This document shows, piece by piece, positions 1 through 9,015 of a stretch of 64,000 nucleotides of DNA. The translations under genes were made by a program, and so were the position numbers. A model generated the notes under the pieces. It saw only the letters and a list, made by a program, of their open reading frames with translations, did not search any database and had not been told where the DNA came from. Source of the stretch: JAWXVE01 sp044425575 (GTDB lineage Bacteria > Bacillota > Clostridia > Lachnospirales > Lachnospiraceae); contig JAWXVE010000002.1 in assembly GCA_044425575.1 (NCBI GenBank), positions 11,649-75,648 of the forward strand, given 5' to 3'. Positions within the stretch are counted from its first letter, which is position 1. Each line of letters opens with the position of its first letter.

Positions 1-1272
1 ATAGAGAATCTTAGTCCATCCATCTTCTTGAACCATCAGTAATTCAAATTGGTCACCTGGATAGGCAACACCTAGCTTCGATGCAGTTTCGCTAGCACTA
101 GATCGTATATTTACAGTGGTAATGACCATAATATTTCCATTGTCAGGGTCGCCTAAGTTGGAGGTTTCTTCTGAAGTATCTGCCGAATCTACCGCTACTT
201 CCACTTCTTCCACATAAGTGTCTAGGATATCTAAATATTCTGTCTTAATATAGGCATCCTCTCCTTGGTACGTAATGCAGCTCCATCCATTAGCTCGTTG
301 CTCCGTACACATGAATACATCACCTTGTATGGCTTTTCCTAATACATCTGCTGTTAGACTATCTGATGCACGTATATTAACAGTTGTATTCGCTTTCACT
401 TCATAAGTTGTAATAGTCTCCACACTTGTGCTATCTACGGCCACGACTGCCTCTTCCATAGCTTCTTCTGCTGCTTCTACCTCTGCCTCTGCCAAAGCAA
501 TTAATGCAAGTGCTTCACTAATCTCCGTCTTTAATCTTGTTGGAAATTCTATTAGGAAGTCATTTAATGCCACATCTGCTACAATGGCTTCATTGTATTG
601 TACTTGAACGGTATTGAATAAGTCTACAATATCATCTTGTGAAGATACCTCCAACAAATATGCTGCTAGATCTTCATCCGTTTCTCCAGCCATAATCTGG
701 TATTCTCCTGATTCAGTTTGGTAAATATAATGGGAACTTAATCCTGGTGCACGGGTGTCAATTCCTTCAAATTGCACCTCATAATACGCATATACAACGT
801 ATGTTCCATCTAACGGACCAAGCTTGGTATAACACACAATATTATCATAAGATTCTGTATATTCCCCTCTAATCTGAATGGTGATTTTCTCTGTTTCATC
901 TAGATAATCCACCATCGCACTAACAGTATCCACATCACCTTCTTGCAATGCAGTATAATATTGCTTAATAAATGTATTTACTTCATCGTATGCATCTTCT
1001 TCAATGACCAGGGCTGCTGCCTCTTCAATGGAACGCATTTGTTCTTCACTATCCAAATCTACGATTTCCACTCCTGATGTATCGCTGCTTTCTAATACAA
1101 CTCGGGAATTTACCAATGCTGATACGATTCCAGTTATCACTACACATAAGATTACTGCCCCAACTACTGCCATGGAAATAGCCTTATGTTTCATGATATA
1201 TTGAATAGCTGGATCTAATATCTGCCTTAACTTCTTACTCAATGCTTCTACTTTTATTGAAAATTGTTCCAT
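1..1272 (-). CDS. SH3-domain membrane-anchored protein (3' part outside window)
   Basis: This open frame starts at an ATG preceded by AAGGAAGG and runs off the left edge after 424 codons, so the C-terminus is missing. Residues 1-29 are cytoplasmic and contain charged residues. A single hydrophobic segment follows at about 32-52 (AISMAVVGAVILCVVITGIV), so most of the protein should lie outside the membrane. After an acidic stretch and an alpha/beta region of about 180 residues there are two bacterial SH3-like repeats, recognisable by TTVNIRASDSLTADVLG and TTVNIRSSASETASKLG, separated by an acidic linker. Such SH3b modules usually bind peptidoglycan or peptide ligands at the wall. An Ala/Glu-rich helix (ALIALAEAEVEAAEEAMEEA) precedes the first repeat. 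The domain call is firm; the exact role (wall-associated sensor or hydrolase accessory protein) is not visible here. Confidence 0.75.
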   Translation of the reverse strand, partial: MEQFSIKVEALSKKLRQILDPAIQYIMKHKAISMAVVGAVILCVVITGIVSALVNSRVVLESSDTSGVEIVDLDSEEQMRSIEEAAALVIEEDAYDEVNTFIKQYYTALQEGDVDTVSAMVDYLDETEKITIQIRGEYTESYDNIVCYTKLGPLDGTYVVYAYYEVQFEGIDTRAPGLSSHYIYQTESGEYQIMAGETDEDLAAYLLEVSSQDDIVDLFNTVQVQYNEAIVADVALNDFLIEFPTRLKTEISEALALIALAEAEVEAAEEAMEEAVVAVDSTSVETITTYEVKANTTVNIRASDSLTADVLGKAIQGDVFMCTEQRANGWSCITYQGEDAYIKTEYLDILDTYVEEVEVAVDSADTSEETSNLGDPDNGNIMVITTVNIRSSASETASKLGVAYPGDQFELLMVQEDGWTKILY

Positions 1273-1323
1273 TACAACTTCCTTCCTTCTTCTAAATTAT
1301 AATCGGTGCTTACACACCTTAAC

Positions 1324-1395
1324 TACACCCGACAGGAATCGAACCTGCATCTAAGGCGTCGGAGGCCTACGTTTTATCCATTAAACTACGGGTGC
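1324..1395 (-). tRNA. tRNA-Arg (anticodon CCG)
   Basis: Read on the minus strand the 72 nt fold as a cloverleaf. The acceptor stem is GCACCCG with CGGGTGT, the D stem GTTT/AAAC, and the T arm GCAGG-TTCGATT-CCTGT. The anticodon loop is CTCCGAC, giving anticodon CCG (codon CGG, arginine), with U33 and A37 as expected. The discriminator base is A. The 3' CCA is not encoded and must be added after transcription. The top pair of the anticodon stem is a T-T mismatch, which is the only irregularity. Confidence 0.9.
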
Positions 1396-1463
1396 ACAAT
1401 CCATATGGTAAGCCTACCACTTAGCATGCCCACTTGTTACGAAATTGTTACATTTCAATGACA

Positions 1464-1492
1464 ATCATAACATGGTTTTATAATTCTGTCTA
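1464..1492 (-). promoter_or_regulatory. Sigma-A-type promoter for tRNA-Arg
   Basis: On the minus strand TAGACA is followed after 17 bp by TATGAT, about 70 bp upstream of the tRNA 5' end. Both hexamers match the housekeeping consensus at five of six positions. Nothing else nearby would need a promoter in this direction. Confidence 0.5.
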
Positions 1493-1526
1493 GTTCTGCT
1501 TTTTAGAAAATTTACTCCTTACAATT

Positions 1527-1568
1527 TACTCCTTCTATTATTGAAGATACTCCTTCTATTATTGAAGA
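1527..1568. repeat. 21-bp perfect tandem duplication next to a hairpin
   Basis: Two identical 21-bp units (1527-1547 and 1548-1568) lie end to end just beyond the 3' end of the DUF5688-like gene. A stem-loop (AGTGCC gtaga GGCACT, about 1567-1583) touches their right edge. The hairpin may terminate the minus-strand gene, although the T-run that follows it lies on the plus strand. The 1396-1600 interval otherwise holds only the tRNA promoter. Confidence 0.7.
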
Positions 1569-1600
1569 GTGCCGTAGAGGCACTCTCCTTTTTCCATTCT

Positions 1601-2515
1601 TTATGGCAATGCTGTTTCTCTGTTCTCATAATACGTAATTTCCTTGGTAGCCTTCTCATAATAATATACACTATTAGAGAGAAAATCCTCTGCTTCTACA
1701 CAGTTAAGATTAGCACTCATTACGAGTTCACTATAATGTTCTATTTCTTCTTGGGATTGTGCGGGAACTAAGATAATTTCATGAATTGAACTAGGTAGGA
1801 GATAGAAATCTCCATTAATTTGATTGGAAAAACTTTCTAAAATACCGGGGAATAACAAGGCGCTAGCACCATTTACCGTACCGGTGTGTTCTAAAATGTA
1901 TAAATTACTTGCCTGTTCTTGTGTGCCCTGCATATTCATCATGGATAAAATCTTATCTTCCATAGTAATAATGCGAGGTGGAAACAATCTTTTCATATTC
2001 TTCAATGCTTCCTCATATACCGTGTCTACATCTACATTCCACAATTCAAAATGTTTCTTTTGCAGAAAGATACTAGCTTGACTTAGGGGCGTTTCTTCAA
2101 ATACATAATAGAAGATAATGGCTAAGTCATGGAATGGCACATAGGGATGTTCCTCTAAATAATCAATATTTTTCTGATAATTTACTAATTTACACACAAT
2201 TCGATCTTTTACAGAGTGAAAGGTTTCGAAAAATCCCTCTCTTATATTTACTTGCAATACATTTTTCTCATATACCTCTAATAAGTCTAGTGCAATGGCT
2301 GTAAAATCCAAGGGTTCTTCTAAGTCTCTACATCTCTCATATATGGTATCAATATATAAATTGGGATATAGCATATCATCTCCCATGCAAATTGTAATAC
2401 CATGTAATACAATTCCGTTATTCTTATGTACGGTAGTGGAGTTAATCACCACCTCTTCTCCTAGTTGATTCTGCAATTCGTGGCAGATACACTCCATAAA
2501 GTCGTTTAATTTCAT
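1601..2515 (-). CDS. DUF5688-like uncharacterised protein
   Basis: This is a 304-residue soluble protein with no signal peptide or membrane segment. The start MKLNDFMECICHEL is preferred over an in-frame ATG 63 bp upstream. It matches the usual beginning of this family, with the tVHKNNGIvLhGitI motif at about residues 28-42, and GAGAGGA lies about 12 nt before it. The family is frequent, often in several copies, in Lachnospiraceae genomes and has no established function; it has been seen around mobile or variable regions. Here it stands alone between tRNA-Arg and efp, with a hairpin at its 3' end. The family call comes from recall of the motif and should be confirmed by profile search. Confidence 0.7.
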   Translation of the reverse strand: MKLNDFMECICHELQNQLGEEVVINSTTVHKNNGIVLHGITICMGDDMLYPNLYIDTIYERCRDLEEPLDFTAIALDLLEVYEKNVLQVNIREGFFETFHSVKDRIVCKLVNYQKNIDYLEEHPYVPFHDLAIIFYYVFEETPLSQASIFLQKKHFELWNVDVDTVYEEALKNMKRLFPPRIITMEDKILSMMNMQGTQEQASNLYILEHTGTVNGASALLFPGILESFSNQINGDFYLLPSSIHEIILVPAQSQEEIEHYSELVMSANLNCVEAEDFLSNSVYYYEKATKEITYYENRETALP

Positions 2516-2616
2516 ATAATAATTCGTTCCTCTCTTGATGTTGCGCAATTTGAAATACAAGGTATCTCTACCATACATTCTTCTCTTTGTATCTCTTTGC
2601 TTCTAGTTAATGGGTA

Positions 2617-2648
2617 CAAAAAAGACAATAGATTTCTCCATTGTCTTA
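2617..2648 (-). terminator. Rho-independent terminator of efp
   Basis: The minus strand reads AAGACAAT, a short loop, ATTGTCTT and then TTTT, directly after the efp stop codon. Confidence 0.8.
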
Positions 2649-2688
2649 TAAGCCATTTCTTGATTCTATGCACCAATTAACGTAATCC

Positions 2689-3246
2689 TTACGCTCTTGA
2701 AAGGTAATCTCCCGTTCTTGTATCAATCTTAATTACATCACCTTGGTTTACAAATAGTGGTACATATACCGTTGCTCCTGTTTCCACTGTAGCAGGCTTA
2801 GTTGCTCCTGTAGCAGTGTCACCCTTAACACCTGGTTCTGTTTCTGTAATCTCTAATTCTACAAATAATGAAGGTTCAATTGCGAATACACTTCCGTTAT
2901 GGGAACAAACTTTACACATATCATTTTCCTTAACAAATTTAAGGGAATCACCAACTGATTCTTCATTCAGTGCAATTTGTTCGTACGATTCTACATCCAT
3001 AAAGTGGAATAAATCACCGTCTGAATATAAATACTGCATATCTTTTCTATCAATACGTGCTTGTGGGCATTTTTCATTTGGTCTAAACGTTTTCTCAACA
3101 ACTCCACCATTAATAATATTCTTAAGCTTGGTACGCACAAAAGCTGCACCTTTACCTGGCTTAACATGTTGGAATTCTATGATTTGATAGATATTATTCT
3201 CATACTCTATCGTCAAACCATTTCTGAAATCACCAGCTGATATCAT
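2689..3246 (-). CDS. efp: Translation elongation factor P
   Basis: EF-P (185 residues, normal length) binds ribosomes stalled at polyproline stretches and promotes peptide-bond formation. The three beta-barrel domains are recognisable: KOW-like N-terminal domain 1-65, OB domain about 66-128, and C-terminal OB domain about 129-185 ending in the family signature (VPLFVNQGDVIKIDTRTGDY). The tip of the first domain is HVKPGKGAAF with Lys32 at the position that is modified in other bacteria. No modification enzyme gene is present in this window, so the state of Lys32 is unknown. The ribosome binding site is AGGAGG. A promoter of its own lies upstream, so it need not depend on the aro genes. Confidence 0.97.
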   Translation of the reverse strand: MISAGDFRNGLTIEYENNIYQIIEFQHVKPGKGAAFVRTKLKNIINGGVVEKTFRPNEKCPQARIDRKDMQYLYSDGDLFHFMDVESYEQIALNEESVGDSLKFVKENDMCKVCSHNGSVFAIEPSLFVELEITETEPGVKGDTATGATKPATVETGATVYVPLFVNQGDVIKIDTRTGDYLSRA

Positions 3247-3288
3247 AAAATAATCCTCCTAAAATTTTCAATTTAACAATCTATTGCT

Positions 3289-3317
3289 AGTGTATAATAA
3301 AATACAAGATATTTCAA
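3289..3317 (-). promoter_or_regulatory. Probable sigma-A promoter of efp
   Basis: TTGAAA, a 17-bp spacer and TACACT lie 43-71 bp upstream of the efp start, in the 100-bp gap after aroQ. Confidence 0.5.
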
Positions 3318-3351
3318 CTACTTTTTTTTCAAATTACATGGATTTCATATG

Positions 3352-3783
3352 TTATATGGTTCTTAGATAATCTACTGCATCTAAATAACCTTGTAATCCT
3401 CGCCCCATCATCTGAATATTACACACTTCTTCCATAACTGACTTTTTACGAAATTCTTCACGCTTTGTAATATCCGATATATGAAGTTCCACCTTAGGAA
3501 TCGTAATACTAGCTAAAGCATCGCGAATAGCATAACTGTAATGAGTATAAGCCCCTGGGTTAATAATGATTCCTTCTGTTTTATCATAATAAGATTCTTG
3601 AATACGATCAATAATAGCACCTTCGTGATTACTTTGAAATACATCTATGGTACACTGACACTGGTCCGCCTTTTCCTGAATCATTGCTAAAAGAGATTGG
3701 TAATTATCCGCTCCATATACACTCTTTTCACGAATTCCAAGAAAGTTTAAGTTTGGTCCATTAATGATTAAGATCTGATTCAT
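3352..3783 (-). CDS. aroQ: 3-dehydroquinate dehydratase, type II
   Basis: This is the dodecameric type II enzyme (143 residues) that converts 3-dehydroquinate to 3-dehydroshikimate in aromatic amino acid synthesis. Visible signatures are INGPNLNFLGIREKSVYG with the catalytic Arg and Tyr loop, FQSNHEGAIIDRIQ, INPGAYTHYSYAIRDAL and VELHISDITKREEFRKKS. The start codon overlaps the aroK stop codon as ATGA, with AGGAGG inside the end of aroK, so translation is coupled. An upstream in-frame ATG nine codons earlier lies within aroK and is unlikely. It is the last member of the aroE-aroK-aroQ series. Confidence 0.96.
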   Translation of the reverse strand: MNQILIINGPNLNFLGIREKSVYGADNYQSLLAMIQEKADQCQCTIDVFQSNHEGAIIDRIQESYYDKTEGIIINPGAYTHYSYAIRDALASITIPKVELHISDITKREEFRKKSVMEEVCNIQMMGRGLQGYLDAVDYLRTI

Positions 3784-4289
3784 CGCAATGCCTCCTGAAT
3801 TTCTCTCCACACTCGTTCTACTGATTTACCATCTGTTTCTACTATAAGATTAGCTACTGATTCATAAACTGGTGTTCTTAATTCTAACAAGGAATCAATG
3901 GTTCCCTTGGGATCTTCCGTTTGTAACAACGGTCTTGTTCTATCTCTCTTAACACGTTCATAAATTGTCTGGGAACTTGCTTTTAAGTAAATTACCATAG
4001 GATGTTGTTCCAATTGTTTTTGATTCTCCTCTGCCATAGGCAATCCGCCACCTGTGGCGATTACCGTTCGCTCCTCTTGCTCTAATAATTGTTGAAAGCA
4101 AGCCACTTCTAGCGACCGAAAATACGCTTCTCCCTTTGCTTTGAAAATGTCTGCTATGGTACACTTTTCTTGTTGTTCAATTACTGCATCCACATCACAA
4201 TATTCATATCGAATCTGACCTGCTAAAGAACGTCCCACACTAGACTTTCCACATCCCATAAATCCAACTAATATAATCTGCTTCTTCAT
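3780..4289 (-). CDS. aroK: Shikimate kinase
   Basis: The 169-residue P-loop kinase phosphorylates shikimate to shikimate 3-phosphate. The Walker A motif GFMGCGKS is at residues 9-16. Asp34 in YCDVDAVIE and Arg in AYFRSLE are the expected shikimate contacts, and ATGGGLP forms the central glycine-rich loop. The lid arginines are in KRDRTRPLL. It follows aroE by about 64 bp and overlaps aroQ by 4 bp. Confidence 0.96.
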   Translation of the reverse strand: MKKQIILVGFMGCGKSSVGRSLAGQIRYEYCDVDAVIEQQEKCTIADIFKAKGEAYFRSLEVACFQQLLEQEERTVIATGGGLPMAEENQKQLEQHPMVIYLKASSQTIYERVKRDRTRPLLQTEDPKGTIDSLLELRTPVYESVANLIVETDGKSVERVWREIQEALR

Positions 4290-4353
4290 AATAATATCTA
4301 ACTTCCTTTTATCTTTTCGTTATTGGAGTAATTCATAGAATCATGAATCTTAC

Positions 4354-5208
4354 CTATATCTGCATCTTCATTTTATCATACAAAGAAGTGCTTACTTCTT
4401 CTGGAATAACGCAAGAGTTCCACAATTCATAGGATGCTACACCTTGGTACAATAACATCTTCAATCCATTATAAGCCTTTTTCCCCTTAGATTCCACTAA
4501 TTTCATAAATTTTGTCTCAAATGGCTTATATACCATATCGTATCCCACTTGAACTCTTTCATAAAACTCTTCCTCTTCTAGAATCACTTGTTCTGGATTA
4601 GAGAGTCCCACACTACTAGCTTGTATGGCAATATAAGATGATTCTTCAATGGTGGCATAAGATGATAATTGTAGCGGTACGACTACCTCACTCCCATTAT
4701 ACAAGTTCACTTGTTTTGCAATTTCTTCTGCCTTTTCATAAGTTCTATTCAAGAGGTAGACTTTCTTGGCCTTTTCATTGGCACACATAAATGCTGCCCC
4801 TCGTCCAGCCCCACCTGCACCTAGAATCACTATTGTTTCACCTGCAATTGTAATACCTTCTTCTAATAGAGCTCGTCGCAATCCAATGATATCTGTATTA
4901 TATCCTGCATATCCTCCTGTCACTCGTACCAAAGTATTTACCGCCCCTAATGCCTTGGCAAGGTGATCCACCTCTACTAGAGAATCTAATACTTGATTCT
5001 TGTGAGGTACCGTAACATTCATTCCCTGAATGCCAAGCTCATATGCACCTTTTACTGCATCTGGTAAGTTCCCTTCAACTAAAAAAGGAACATAGACCAT
5101 ATTACGCTCTTCACTTTCTGCTAAGGCATGATGTAACATGGGCGATAAGGTATGTGAAACAGGGTTTCCTATGAGACCATATACTTGTGTGGTTCCTTTT
5201 ACTTCCAT
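4354..5208 (-). CDS. aroE: Shikimate dehydrogenase
   Basis: The 284-residue NADP-dependent enzyme reduces 3-dehydroshikimate to shikimate. The substrate domain has GNPVSHTLSPMLHHAL near residue 15 and the catalytic lysine in NVTVPHKNQVLDSL. The nucleotide domain has ILGAGGAGRGAAF. The C-terminal KMLLYQGVASYELW signature is intact. Its ribosome binding site (AGGAGG) lies inside the last codons of the upstream YqeG-type gene, three bases separating stop and start, which indicates coupling. Dehydroquinate synthase, EPSP synthase and chorismate synthase genes are not in the window. Confidence 0.96.
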   Translation of the reverse strand: MEVKGTTQVYGLIGNPVSHTLSPMLHHALAESEERNMVYVPFLVEGNLPDAVKGAYELGIQGMNVTVPHKNQVLDSLVEVDHLAKALGAVNTLVRVTGGYAGYNTDIIGLRRALLEEGITIAGETIVILGAGGAGRGAAFMCANEKAKKVYLLNRTYEKAEEIAKQVNLYNGSEVVVPLQLSSYATIEESSYIAIQASSVGLSNPEQVILEEEEFYERVQVGYDMVYKPFETKFMKLVESKGKKAYNGLKMLLYQGVASYELWNSCVIPEEVSTSLYDKMKMQI

Positions 5209-5211
5209 AGC

Positions 5212-5718
5212 TCACTGTCCTCCTTTTTCTTTTCGGTAGTAATGTAATACGATTTTTTCTAAATAACGCTTTAGCACAATCTGAATCTCTTCTTTGGGAT
5301 TAATTGGTTTCACCAAATACGAAATAACGCCCGTTCTTTTACCTCCATATACATCAGTAAATAGCTGATCTCCTACAAATATGGTATTCTCCTCATTAGT
5401 TCCCATCTGTGCCATAGCACGCAAATAATTCTTACGACTTGGCTTATTTGCCTTCTCAATAAAGGGTAGATTATGACAATTGGCAAAAGATTCCACGCGT
5501 TCTCTTTTGTTATTAGAGAGTAATACAATGGAATAACCTATAGATTTTAAACGTTTCATTAAGGCAATACTTCTCTCATCTGCTGGTGCACCATGGGGTA
5601 CTAACGTATTATCAATATCATAGATAATCCCACGAATTCCTTGTTCATATAGTTGTTCGTAAGGAATTACATATGCACTATCCACTGCATAATCTGGATA
5701 AAATCGTTTCAATATCAT
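5212..5718 (-). CDS. YqeG-family HAD phosphatase
   Basis: This is a 168-residue HAD-IIIA phosphatase. The catalytic motif IIYDIDNTLVP (DxD) is at about residues 33-43, motif II is VLLSNN, and the C-terminal acidic motif is IFVGDQLFTDVYGGKR. Members in Firmicutes are annotated as phosphatidylglycerophosphatase-like; in many genomes they sit next to aroE, as here. The substrate cannot be told from sequence. It is 12 bp from the transporter ATPase gene upstream and three bases from aroE downstream, so it is probably in the same transcript. Confidence 0.88.
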   Translation of the reverse strand: MILKRFYPDYAVDSAYVIPYEQLYEQGIRGIIYDIDNTLVPHGAPADERSIALMKRLKSIGYSIVLLSNNKRERVESFANCHNLPFIEKANKPSRKNYLRAMAQMGTNEENTIFVGDQLFTDVYGGKRTGVISYLVKPINPKEEIQIVLKRYLEKIVLHYYRKEKGGQ

Positions 5719-5729
5719 ATGGTATTCTC

Positions 5730-7238
5730 CTAATCAAATTGTGCTTGTAACAATTGCTTCATGTAGGATGTCTTTGGATTGTGATAAACATCACCAATAT
5801 TACCTTGTTCTACTACAAGACCATCTTTCATTACTAGGACTGTATCACACATTTGATATACAATTCTAAGGTCATGAGCAATTAAGATAACAGACATTCC
5901 ATATTCCTTTTGCAAAGATAAGAGCAATTGAATTATTTGTGCTTGAATGGTAACATCTAATGCCGATACTGGCTCATCTGCTACGATTAAATCTGGTTCT
6001 AGCATGAGCGATAATGCAATAGCAACACGCTGTCGCTGTCCACCTGAGAGCTGGCTAGGAAGACATGTTACATGGCATTCCTCTAACCCCACTCGCTGAA
6101 GCATTACTATTACTTTATCATATCTTTCCCTCTTGGTAAATCCACCTTTGATCTTAAGAGGTTCTTCTAAAATCCATCCAATTGTTCGTATGGGATTTAA
6201 TGACATGGCTGGGTCTTGAAAAATCATCTGTATAGTATGGCTTGTACGAATAATCGAGCCACTATGTGCTGGTAATATACCAACAAGTGCTTTGGCAAGT
6301 GTTGTTTTACCACTTCCACTTTCCCCCAATATTCCTAATATTTCACCTTGTCTCAAGGTAAAAGAAATCTTGGAACAAGTCAATTCACTCTTCTTCTCAT
6401 ATGCCACACTTAGAGACTCTACTGTTAATACAACTTTGCTAGACAACTTTCTAGGAATTCGATTACACTTTGGAATTGCATCAATTAATTCTTGCGTATA
6501 TGCATGTCGTGGAGCTTCAAATAACTGCCCAGCAGGCCCCTCTTCTACAATAGTGCCATCTTTCATGACAATAACACGGTCACATAGTCGTCTTACCACG
6601 CTTAAATCATGAGAAATAAATAGAATACTAGTTCCATAAGTTTGATTGATGGTATCTAACAACTCTAGTATCTGTTCCTGTACTGTTACATCTAACGCCG
6701 TAGTAGGTTCGTCCGCAATTAATAACTGTGGTTGATGCACCATAGCTGCTGCAATCATAACTCTCTGTCTCATACCTCCTGATAATTCATGTGGATATGC
6801 GTGATATAACTGCTCTGGATTGCGTAATTCTACTGCTCCCATTACTTCTATGGTTCTCTCATATCGTTCCTTCTTCGTAAGATTCGTATGCAATAGGAGA
6901 GATTCTTCAATTTGTTTGCCAATTCTATGTACTGGATTCAGAGAATTCATAGGTTCTTGAAAGATAATACCAATTTGACTTCCTTGTATCTTACGCAAGG
7001 CATCTCTAGAACAAGTAAGTAAATCGGTATCATTAAATAAAATAACACCCGATTTATCCATTTCTTTTCTCTTTGATAGTCCACCTATGGACCATGCCGT
7101 CATTGTCTTTCCCGAACCAGACTCTCCCACTATGCCAATCTTCTCACCTGCTGTCATCTTAAGATGAAAATCGTGAACAACTCTCTCTTCTACTTCTCTA
7201 TCATAAAAGGTAATCTGTAAATCTCGAATCTCTAACAT
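5730..7238 (-). CDS. Fused peptide/nickel ABC transporter ATPase (DppD-DppF type)
   Basis: The 502-residue protein carries two complete ABC ATPase domains. Domain 1 (about 1-255) has GESGSGKTMTAW, the signature LSGGMRQR and LLIADEPTTALD. Domain 2 (about 270-502) has GESGSGKTTLAK, LSGGQRQRVAIAL and LIVADEPVSALD. This merges the two separate ATPases usual for oligopeptide systems, compare the separate OppD and OppF at 46-48 kb. It overlaps the DppC-type permease gene by 7 bp. Together with the solute-binding protein and two permeases it forms one importer for dipeptides, nickel or a related ligand; the substrate is not determinable. Confidence 0.93.
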   Translation of the reverse strand: MLEIRDLQITFYDREVEERVVHDFHLKMTAGEKIGIVGESGSGKTMTAWSIGGLSKRKEMDKSGVILFNDTDLLTCSRDALRKIQGSQIGIIFQEPMNSLNPVHRIGKQIEESLLLHTNLTKKERYERTIEVMGAVELRNPEQLYHAYPHELSGGMRQRVMIAAAMVHQPQLLIADEPTTALDVTVQEQILELLDTINQTYGTSILFISHDLSVVRRLCDRVIVMKDGTIVEEGPAGQLFEAPRHAYTQELIDAIPKCNRIPRKLSSKVVLTVESLSVAYEKKSELTCSKISFTLRQGEILGILGESGSGKTTLAKALVGILPAHSGSIIRTSHTIQMIFQDPAMSLNPIRTIGWILEEPLKIKGGFTKRERYDKVIVMLQRVGLEECHVTCLPSQLSGGQRQRVAIALSLMLEPDLIVADEPVSALDVTIQAQIIQLLLSLQKEYGMSVILIAHDLRIVYQMCDTVLVMKDGLVVEQGNIGDVYHNPKTSYMKQLLQAQFD

Positions 7239-8035
7239 GATACTTCCCTCCCTAAGTTCTCAGCCACTAAGCTGACACCTACTAAAAAGAGAATAAAAAC
7301 ACCACCTATGAGAAATGCGTAACTTGGCATAGAAAATAAATACCCTTGCGCTTCTGATAACATACCCCCAATACTGGGATTCGGTGGCGAAATACCCAAG
7401 CCAATAAAACTAAGTCCTGCTTCTGCTAAAATTGCATTATTAAACCCAATTATAACGGATGTTATCAATACACTTTTGCTATTGGGTAACATATGAAATA
7501 ATACAATGCGAAAGGTACTAGCCCCTAATAGCTTTGCATTTCTTACATAATCCATATTCTTCTGCTTTCTAAACTCACTTCTTGCCATTCTCATAAAGCT
7601 TGGAATAAAAGAGATTCCTAGAGCAATAATAATTTGCTTCGTTCCAGGTCCCATAACTCCCACCAGAAGCAAGGCCAGTAAAATACTCGGAAAAGAGAAT
7701 AAAGTATCATTGAGTCTCATGACTACTTCATCAAATAGACCACCTAAGTAACCACTGAATCCTCCAATACCAATCCCAATCCCAGCACCTATCATAGTTG
7801 TGGAAGCCGCAATCATAAGGGTATTGCCACCACCTACCATTAGTCGGCTTAGGATATCACGGCCAAACTGATCACATCCCAAAGGATGTGCCCACGATAT
7901 TCCTGCAAACTTTAGTGAAACATCCATGGCTTGAGGATCATAAGGTGTAACAAATCGACCGATTATAACGACTGTTATGAAAAATATGGTAAGGCCACTT
8001 CCTATATACAGGGAAGGCTTTCTTCTTTGTTTCAT
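7232..8035 (-). CDS. Peptide/nickel ABC transporter permease (DppC type)
   Basis: This 267-residue inner-membrane permease has about six hydrophobic segments and the characteristic EAA loop region (YVRNAKLLGASTFRIVLFHMLPN). The N-terminal HPLGCDQFGRDILSRLM motif is typical of DppC/OppC subunits. It partners the DppB-type permease encoded 15 bp upstream and the fused ATPase with which its gene overlaps. Confidence 0.94.
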   Translation of the reverse strand: MKQRRKPSLYIGSGLTIFFITVVIIGRFVTPYDPQAMDVSLKFAGISWAHPLGCDQFGRDILSRLMVGGGNTLMIAASTTMIGAGIGIGIGGFSGYLGGLFDEVVMRLNDTLFSFPSILLALLLVGVMGPGTKQIIIALGISFIPSFMRMARSEFRKQKNMDYVRNAKLLGASTFRIVLFHMLPNSKSVLITSVIIGFNNAILAEAGLSFIGLGISPPNPSIGGMLSEAQGYLFSMPSYAFLIGGVFILFLVGVSLVAENLGREVSC

Positions 8036-8050
8036 TCCATAGCTCCTCTT

Positions 8051-8998
8051 CTAGTCCAAACCTTGCTTCGTGCGGGGATCCATACGTTGACATGTGAATT
8101 CTACTCCTGTTTGTATAAGCAATACCCAACACGCTAAACATACAATAACACCTTGAATTAAAGCATAATCCCGATTTCCAATAGCTTGTAATAAAATACT
8201 ACCAACGCCTGGTATGCCAAATACTTGCTCAATAATAATACTACCCACTAACATTTCCGTTGCAACCATGCCTAGAAATGTCACTACAGGAAGCATGGCA
8301 TTCTGTAACACATGGATGACTAGTACACGATTGGTGGTATTTCCTTTGCTATATGCCGTCCTGATGTAATCGCAATGTCTCTCCTTCTCGATTGCACTTC
8401 GAAGAAGTTGTATGGTCATGGCACATTTTGGCATAGCAATGGCAATAGCAGGAAAGATCAAATAACGTAAATATGCTCCTAAATCTTTGTCATATGATAT
8501 ATAATCACCTGGAACAAACACTTTAAGGAGTAGTCCAAATACGTAAGTCATTAGAATTCCTAGGAAAAATGGCGGAATTGCCATTGTAATTTGATTGATA
8601 ATCTGAATCACTCGATCTAACATGCGTCCTGAATATTTTGCCGACACTAGGCTAATTGGAATGGATACTACCATCACCATAAGAAAGGCTAGCACGGTTA
8701 AAGTAAGCGTAATGACAAACTTCTGAGCTAACAGAGTAGACACTGGCATATTGTAGGAGTAGGAATATCCCATATCCCCTTTGAGAAAACTTACACCCCA
8801 ATCTACAAAACGCACTAAAAAAGGACGGTTCAATCCTAGTTCCTCCTGTAATTGTGCTACGGATTCTGGAGTAGCTTCTATACCAAGCATAGCGGTCGCC
8901 TGATCCCCTGATATGAATTCAAAGCTCACATAAACAAGGAAGGAAACAAGTATAATTGTCAGTAGCATAGAACCTAGCTTCTTTCCAATCTTTCTCAT
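8051..8998 (-). CDS. Peptide/nickel ABC transporter permease (DppB type)
   Basis: The 315-residue permease starts with a hydrophobic signal-anchor, then GLNRPFLVRFVDW and DMGYSYSYNMPV, both typical of DppB/OppB. The EAA motif is in DYIRTAYSKGNTTNRVLVIHVLQNA. The end has EQVFGIPGVGSILLQAIGNRDY, also diagnostic. It lies 17 bp after the solute-binding protein gene. Confidence 0.94.
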   Translation of the reverse strand: MRKIGKKLGSMLLTIILVSFLVYVSFEFISGDQATAMLGIEATPESVAQLQEELGLNRPFLVRFVDWGVSFLKGDMGYSYSYNMPVSTLLAQKFVITLTLTVLAFLMVMVVSIPISLVSAKYSGRMLDRVIQIINQITMAIPPFFLGILMTYVFGLLLKVFVPGDYISYDKDLGAYLRYLIFPAIAIAMPKCAMTIQLLRSAIEKERHCDYIRTAYSKGNTTNRVLVIHVLQNAMLPVVTFLGMVATEMLVGSIIIEQVFGIPGVGSILLQAIGNRDYALIQGVIVCLACWVLLIQTGVEFTCQRMDPRTKQGLD

Positions 8999-9015
8999 TT
9001 CCTTCCCTCGCTTTC